A stretch of 25,877 nucleotides of DNA from assembly GCA_036897625.1 (NCBI GenBank), contig JAYMTA010000631.1, positions 1 through 25,877 of the forward strand, in the 5' to 3' direction. Source of the DNA: Pelargonium cotyledonis (lineage: Eukaryota; Streptophyta; Magnoliopsida; Geraniales; Geraniaceae). Under the pieces are notes generated by a model. It saw nothing but the letters and a program-made list of their open reading frames with translations. It had not been told where the DNA came from and did not search any database. The translations under genes and the position numbers were made by a program. Each line of letters opens with the position of its first letter. Position 1 is the stretch's first letter. Shown here in pieces: positions 20,074 through 25,877 of the stretch.

Positions 20074-21640
20074 TTCAAAGTTACGTGTTCGAGTTAAAGA
20101 TACAATTTTTTTTCTATAAAAAGTGAATTTAAAGTTCCAAACATCAAATTATCTATATGCTTTATAACAGCGAGAATGTGCGTCTTGTATTTGTCACTTT
20201 TCTTGTTTGGTAATACTTGTTCTAACACAACTTGGTTTTCTTTTTACTAAAATTGTTGCTCAAATGGATTTTAAGCGTAGATTCATTTACCTTGTTTTCT
20301 CTTTTCTTTTTTGGGCAAGAGTTTTGGGAAAGACTTGGGAGGCACAAACTTTTGCTTGGACAAAAGTGAAGTGGAATACAAACAAACAGAAATAAAAAGA
20401 AGAGAAGGAACTGGCTTGTGCTGTGCTGTCAACATAGGCTCAAAAGTGGTGCATATAATTTGGCCAATTCAGGTCAGCAATGTCTTCCATGAGAGTGTGA
20501 TGGATCACCATTGCATGAATCTTTTTTCTGTTTTGGTCACAACAAAAACATGACCATGGAAACAAACAAACAAACAAAACCTTGTAGTTTGAAGGTCTTG
20601 TTTGGGTTGATTATTTCAAATGTCTACAACGATAGAGTATAATCATACGTAAAAAAAAAAATGAAGACTCATAAAGTAACAACACTTATACAGAAACTTG
20701 AGGTCAACTTGTATGAAATCTAGGTTAAACACACTGCACATTATCTATGCAAATTCTTACTATAGTTTGCAACTCATGAGGGTATAAATGTAAAATTACT
20801 TTTATTTCTTATTTTGAAATAGTAAAAAGTTGACATCTCTTATAAAAATTCCTCCTACGAGAACTTCTACAAAAAAATATTAGTTACAAGTCGCTTGACG
20901 ACCGAATATTATTGATGGATTAATCATAGACATTCTTACGAAAAGTTTATTAAGGTAGATAAGTAGATCAATCAAGCAAGATAGTAGTAAATTTTATTTT
21001 TGCATCTCATAGTAATACATCAATACCTTTAAAATGTCAATGTGTGAATTTCTAGGTGTTGAGTTCAATGGTCCCACCCCCAAGACCTAGTCTTCCTGCA
21101 ACATCGTGGGAAGTGGTGAAGTGGAACAAAAACTTGTGAAACTAGCTGTGCGGCTAAGGAACCAAAAAAAACAAATAGACAAGATTCACAGGCCTAGCTT
21201 GCATCATAGGACGAGAAAAACTAGTAGGAGAGCATTGGGGAGATCATAAGCAACAAGACAAAATGGAGTCCCCAATTTCTTTTTGATTTTACCCTCAAAG
21301 AAGGTCATATAAAATGTCAAGTTCCATTCTTGAATGTGTCGTGATTTGATTTGGCTTTGAAATTTTGATATTGGTTGTGGTGGTGTGTCATGTGTTTGTG
21401 GGTTGGTGTGGGGCTGTTGAAGTTTGGTGGAAGTTAGGCAAAGGATCGGTTAGGCTTTTATGGGTTTTGTGACAAATCACATTTGACACACACAACAAAA
21501 ACAAGTTCCATCCACTGCCCTCCCAATACCAGAACCACCTTAAAAACAGGCCATCAATCAGATAAAAGCTCATTCCTTTGTCCTTTAGATATATGGGAGG
21601 TGTGATCAAGATTAGGTTGAAGTGAAACTGAAGAGGACCC
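20074..21640. other. Gene-free region upstream of the F-box gene
   Basis: No gene recognised. A short (AAAC)n simple repeat lies at 20,561-20,579. Frames at 20,207-20,553 and 21,388-21,642 are isolated and lack family resemblance. Confidence 0.4.
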
Positions 21641-22439
21641 ACTTCAAGTTCATCATCAAGCTGTAGCTTCTGCTACAAGTCCTCTTCTTCTTTGCTTGCT
21701 TTTTACTGTTTTTAAGGGTTTAGTCTCATAAAACTTCATCTTTTCACCAAACTGTCACCTAACCATATCTGCCATCTTCCTCATCTTTAACACTTCCAAT
21801 TGGTTTCACAAATTTGGACATCTGGGTCTTGCTTCTCCCAAATCTCCATAGATATATACTATGATCTCTCTTATGGGTTCTTGATTCTTCTCAACTCAAA
21901 GCAATCAAATCTTGCAAACCCAGTTCCTAGATTTTATTCTTTTGTCTCCCCCAATAGTTTTTTCCTTTTTTTCTTTTCTTCTTTTTCAACCTCTCTAGGG
22001 ACAGTTGTCAGTCATCTACTGATAGAACAGACAGCTTTGGTTCTCTCTCTCTCTGAGTGGTGGTGGTGGTGGTGAAGGAATTGAATTCACAGCATTTAAG
22101 AGGAGGGCACAAAACTTGGTGTTGGTGTTGCTGTTGCTGTATTTAGCTGCCTTCAATAAAGGCTTTGTCTGCTGAGAGTGGTAACAGATGCCCCTCTTTT
22201 AGACAGGCCACAATCAAGGCCCACCCCTCTTGCATTTAGCTAATACCAGCACATCCTCTTTACCCATTGGTGGATATTTCCTTGTCAAAACCAAATAATA
22301 ATAATTTTTAATATTGATCTTTCACTCTTTTTTTGAGTCTTCGTGTGCATATATAGTGTTACCTCTCACCCCCCAACTCTTGCTTCACTAGCAATTGGCT
22401 CCTCTTTAGCCCATTTTGGTCCCCTGAAACCCCAATTTG
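21641..22439 (+). promoter_or_regulatory. Upstream/promoter region of the F-box gene
   Basis: The region is pyrimidine-rich near the gene, with a (CT)n run at about 22,041-22,054 directly followed by a (TGG)n run at about 22,058-22,073. A TATA-like CATATATAG at about 22,349-22,357 lies about 85 bp before the ATG, so a short leader is plausible. Alternatively, transcription may start earlier and the CT-rich tract would be part of a long 5' UTR. No transcript evidence is available to choose. Confidence 0.4.
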
Positions 22440-24779
22440 ATGCTGTTCTTCTTGATTTCTTGCTTCTCCTTCATCCTCCTCTCCAACTCCTTCTCTCTCA
22501 AGCCACTGCCTTCCAAGATGAGTGAGTGGAGATTGTTGTCTCCATGGTTCTGGGGCCAGCTCTCCAGCTTTTTTGTGTCCTGCTTCCAGAAGAGAAGCCT
22601 CTCTGTGAGCTCCTTTCAGTTCCAGGTGCCTTTTGTGGTGATGCCACTCAAGAAAATGATCCTTGCCTCTCCAAAACCAGAGAAGGTAGAGGATGAAGAC
22701 AAGATCTCTCTCCCGGACTTGCCTGAGTTGACCCTGGAGTGCATTCTTGAGAGGCTCTCTCCAGCTGGCCTGTGCAGCATGGCTGGAGTGTGCACTTCTC
22801 TGAGAGATAGGTGCAGGAGTGACCATTTTTGGAAGAAGCACCTGAAGCAAAAATGGGGGAGAGTTCTTGGTGATGCTGCTTACAGTGAATGGCAAAGGAA
22901 CATGGCTTCAAGGAGGAAATTTAGGCTCCTTGGCAAAAGCAAGCAAAAGTGTTTTTTCAAGTCTCTTTACCAAGCTTTGCCCATTTCTTGGATTAGCCCT
23001 AAAAATGGAGGTAATGGTGAAGAAAGGAGCTGCTTGGCAGTGGATTCATTCATGGCTTGGTACCTATCTCTTGAAAATGGCAAGTTCTGGTTTCCAGCTC
23101 AGGTCTATAACCGTGAGGTAATTGATCAATAGCTCCAACAACATTAGCTCATGGACATGATCATGTTTGTATTGTGCTTTAAGGTTGTTCCAACAAATTA
23201 CCTAATTTCTATGTTTTTGATGTCTTTGGATTGCAGAATGGGCATGTTGGGTTTATGCTGTCATGTTATGATGCCAAACTTTGCTATAATTCCCAGACAG
23301 ATACCTTTCAAGCAAGGTACAACACAAACAGATTATATTGTTTTTAAAATGACACCAAACAATTGTATGAATATGTGGTTGTTGGAATCTCATAATATTT
23401 TGAAGATACCTTAACTATCAAATTTCAAGTTTTTTCTTGCAACATTACGTAGTATTTTGATAGGGGTTCCCTGCTAAGCTCAATATGTAATTGTACATTT
23501 CAGGTACTCGCCGCAGGGACGGCTCACAACTGAGGAAAATATAGCCTGGGATAGGCTTAGAGCACCACCAGTTGATACACCTCCACATGTTCTTCATGAA
23601 TCGGACTGTTTAAATGACTTGAAACCCGGTGATCACATCGAGATTCAATGGAGAAGAAACAAAGACTTCCCTTATGGTGCGTTTCTATGATCCGCAATGT
23701 TGCATTGTATAAATTCCTTAATGAAGCTTTGAAAATTTCTGAAATTTGATCGTGTTATGCAAAATGTGTTGCAGGTTGGTGGTACGGCGTTGTGGGGCAC
23801 TTGGAATCGTGTGATAGGAATGATCATCACTGCCATTGTCATCGTAGTGGTAAAAAAACAACCTTAGACTATGTGTTTATTTCTTACCGCGGATAAATTT
23901 AGGTTCTTGTACTCTTGATTGATTAGGTAAACAAACTAGGATAGCCAAAGAACATGACTTAATGTTGAAAACTTCGCTTTTTTTATATGAATTCTACTTC
24001 CATCCACGCGAAATTGCCACATTTCAAACATTAACAACTTGGATATATACATGCTCACTACTTGGTACTTTTTGTTCTGATTAGATTAAAGAGTTAAACC
24101 ATGATCATCTAGAAACCTTGATAAATCGGAAACAACCTTGTAGAAAATCATTATGTTTCCAAGATTTCATTGACATACACATTTTAAGTCATCATAGACT
24201 CTGCGTTTATTTCTTACCGCGGATAATTTTGGGTTCTTGAGCTCTTGATTTAATAGTTAAACAAACTAGGATAGCCAAAGAACATGACTTAATGTTGAAA
24301 ACCTCCCTTTTCGTATACAAATTCTACTTCCATTCACGCGAAATTACCACATTTCAACCATTAACAACTTAGATACATGTTTACTTCTTGGTACTTCTTG
24401 TTCTGATAAGATTAAAGAGTTAAAACCAAGATAATCTAGAAACCTCCATATATCAGAAAACTTGTCAAAAATCACTATGGTTCCAAGATTGAATGAGAAG
24501 TAGTTTGATGCATATACATATATAGATATGGGATCAAAGTGTTTGTTTAGTTTCTGAGACACTGATAGTGACATTAATTTACTGATGACAGACAAAGTGA
24601 TATTGGAGTTCCACCAGTACACTCCTGGGTCTCGATGGAGACGAACAATAGTTAACAGAAAGGATCACAAGGAAGAAGGGGACGAAGCAGACGGGTTCTA
24701 TGGAGGGATCAGAAAGCTCTACAAAAACGAGGAGATCTCAACGTGGAAGCGCCATTGGCCAAACCAGGTTTTGGAATAG
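22440..24779 (+). CDS. F-box protein of the At2g26850/At2g41170 type
   Basis: Five coding exons, 22,440-23,117, 23,237-23,316, 23,504-23,676, 23,775-23,849 and 24,592-24,779, join in phase into 397 aa. It starts [14 protein letters not shown], a hydrophobic N-terminal segment (about residues 1-16) that could be a membrane anchor. The F-box is at about residues 91-138 ([20 protein letters not shown], then [18 protein letters not shown]), the site where such proteins bind SKP1 in SCF ubiquitin ligases. The C-terminal half has no common repeat (no Kelch, LRR or FBA). It has conserved Trp-rich stretches ([33 protein letters not shown]) and a Cys/His cluster at residues 323-333 that could bind a metal. 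Substrates of this plant family are, to my knowledge, not defined. The ATG at 22,440 is chosen because it gives the MLFFL start remembered from relatives; the in-frame TTG before it is not a start. Confidence 0.88.
23867..24500. repeat. 330-bp tandem duplication inside intron 4 of the F-box gene
   Basis: Copy 1 starts GACTATGTGTTTATTTC at 23,867 and copy 2 starts GACTCTGCGTTTATTTC at 24,197, an offset of 330 bp. Similarity runs to about 24,495, with long shared runs such as ACTAGGATAGCCAAAGAACA and ACTTAATGTTGAAAAC. The copies differ by scattered substitutions and a few small indels, so the duplication is not brand new. It accounts for most of the 742-bp intron; the other introns of this gene are 98-187 bp. 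No protein or splice-site role is apparent. Confidence 0.92.
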
Positions 24780-25261
24780 TCTAGCCGGTCAGTCTCAACG
24801 CGCACTCTGTAGATAACCCCTAACTTTAGTTATCTCTAGAACTGTGAAAGCTAAGAGATTATATATAGTAGAAGAGACCATTACAGGATCAGGCTTCAGT
24901 ATATTTTTGTTTTTGTTGTCTTACATTTCTTGTTCATCAACATAGGCCTTGATTTGGATACTTGTATGGTGCAAATTTAGTATGTACCATGTAATGTATC
25001 CTGAATTTACTATGAATAATAGTAAAAAAATTCATCATCAGAATGCAAAAACTCAATATCATGTATACACATAATTTCTTGGAACCAATCTACACAAAAC
25101 CAGTTTTGCCATTTTTAATGTTGTTTTCTGCATTTTCATGGGTTTCTTGTTTGTTACCATGAAGAGAAGAAAGAAAAACACAAAAGAGGTGATGATGATT
25201 CGTTGATTTGGCTAGCTTGTTAAGCTAATCTGTTCCTTTTTCTCTTACCATTAATGGGTGG
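24780..25261 (+). other. 3' UTR and downstream flank of the F-box gene
   Basis: After the TAG at 24,777-24,779 the sequence is AT-rich, with AATAAT-type possible polyadenylation signals near 25,014. No gene is visible. Confidence 0.45.
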
Positions 25262-25709
25262 CTTAATTTTTCAAACATTGTTGCCTGTCCAATATTAGCT
25301 TGTTTTTGCAACAATTCTCTGTACATTAAACCCAAATTAATGGTGGCGTTTTGCAAGTTGCTTAGCAATTATATATACGAGGACGATGGATTTAAGCCAA
25401 AACACAATTTGTCTTAGGCTAAGCTGTCAATAAAAACGCAACACCTCATTAGAAAGTAAGGATCCAGCGGGTTGCTCCGCTTCCACAAATTCATTGGAGT
25501 GAGTATGGGTCATATTAGATGAGATGTCGTCTCCTTCTAAACTTGACTTAGCTTAAACCAAAAAAATTATGGCTCATTTCCATTATTCATTATATACTTA
25601 ATTTTTCAAACATTGTTGCCGGTCCAATATTAGCTTGTTTTTGCTACAAGTCTTTGTACATTAAACCCAAATTAATGGTGCCGTTTTGCAAGTTGCTTAG
25701 CAATTATTA
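25262..25709. repeat. Direct repeat of about 113 bp, copies 335 bp apart
   Basis: The segment starting CTTAATTTTTCAAACATTG at 25,262 recurs at 25,597 and both run to GCTTAGCAATTAT. They differ at only a few sites (for example CCTGTCC/CCGGTCC and GGTGGCG/GGTGCCG). Each is followed by a MITE-like element of the same family, in opposite orientations, so the duplication may have involved those elements. Confidence 0.88.
25389..25568 (-). mobile_element. MITE-like element, inverted orientation
   Basis: The ends are approximate inverted copies (TTAGGCTAAGCTGTCAA on the left, CTTGACTTAGCTTAAACC on the right). Read on the minus strand, the interior contains GAATTTGTGGAAGCGGAGC, followed by a CCCGCTGGATCC stretch, almost the same as the plus-strand element at 25,742. 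No coding sequence. The exact ends and target-site duplication are not certain. Confidence 0.55.
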
Positions 25710-25741
25710 ATCTTGATATATATATATAGAATCTAAGTTTA

Positions 25742-25877
25742 GAATTTTTTTGGCTTAAACTAAGCCAAACTAACGAGAGAATGACACCTCATTAAAATAC
25801 TCAATTACCTACCTAAGTGAATTTGTGGGAGCGGAGCGACCCGCTGGATCCAAACATTTTAAATGATGTGTCCTAAG
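25742..25877 (+). mobile_element. MITE-like element cut by the right edge
   Basis: It begins GAATTTTTTTGGCTTAAAC and continues through a GACACCTCATTA stretch to the GC-rich core AAGTGAATTTGTGGGAGCGG at about 25,813-25,832. It is the same family as the element at 25,389-25,568 but in the opposite orientation. The core also appears in the Mutator-like MITE at about 957-1,018. The right terminus is outside the window. Confidence 0.55.

Noticed and set aside
16107-22439. Hidden gene in the 6-kb gene-free stretch
   Set aside because: All frames are short and isolated, no conserved family words or phase-compatible exon pairs were seen, and I recognised no tRNA or snRNA signature by eye.
22359-22895. 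178-aa minus-strand open frame opposite the first F-box exon
   Set aside because: It is antisense to a well-supported exon with an F-box, and its sequence resembles no family.

Overview
This is eukaryotic nuclear DNA from a flowering plant, most likely a eudicot. It is AT-rich, with GT-AG introns of about 90-1,100 bp, plant-specific protein families and many small non-autonomous transposon remnants. I could not determine the species. There is no prokaryotic, organellar or CRISPR-like content.

Left part (1-11,540, minus strand): a head-to-tail cluster of P-class pentatricopeptide-repeat (PPR) genes of the Arabidopsis PPR596/At1g80270 type. From right to left it holds: gene C (8,231-11,540), full length apart from one in-frame stop codon; gene B (4,291-7,243), which looks intact and encodes 619 aa; C' (2,274-2,553), a 3' relic of a C-like copy now fused in frame to a fragment resembling a GH31 alpha-glucosidase; and D, of which only the 35-bp first coding exon (594-628), its leader and part of intron 1 lie inside the window. 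B+C and D+C' look like two copies of one duplicated block, because leader, intron 1, the intergenic spacer and the C 3' end are collinear in both. B, C and D share a tiny first exon encoding M-x-ALRRA-x-NPLR, which simple ORF searches miss. An LTR-like noncoding repeat lies between C' and B.

Middle (11,541-16,106): a short shared upstream region with telo-box and site II (TGGGCC) motifs separates gene C from a divergent plus-strand gene. That gene has six coding exons and encodes a 470-aa arginine/serine-rich protein ending in a SMAP domain, like RSRC2 and its plant homologues.

Right part (16,107-25,877): about 6 kb without a recognisable gene. It contains a 64-bp tandem repeat, a CACTA-like remnant and other repeat-like sequence. 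It is followed by a plus-strand five-exon F-box gene of the At2g26850/At2g41170 type (397 aa), whose last intron holds a 330-bp tandem duplication. The right edge has a duplicated 113-bp segment interleaved with two inverted MITE-like elements. Their GC-rich core also occurs in a well-bounded Mutator-like MITE at 857-1,078.

The genes do not form a pathway. The notable biology is the young, partly decayed PPR cluster: one intact gene, one nonsense-bearing gene, one chimeric relic and one copy cut by the window edge. I found no convincing new multi-gene system.
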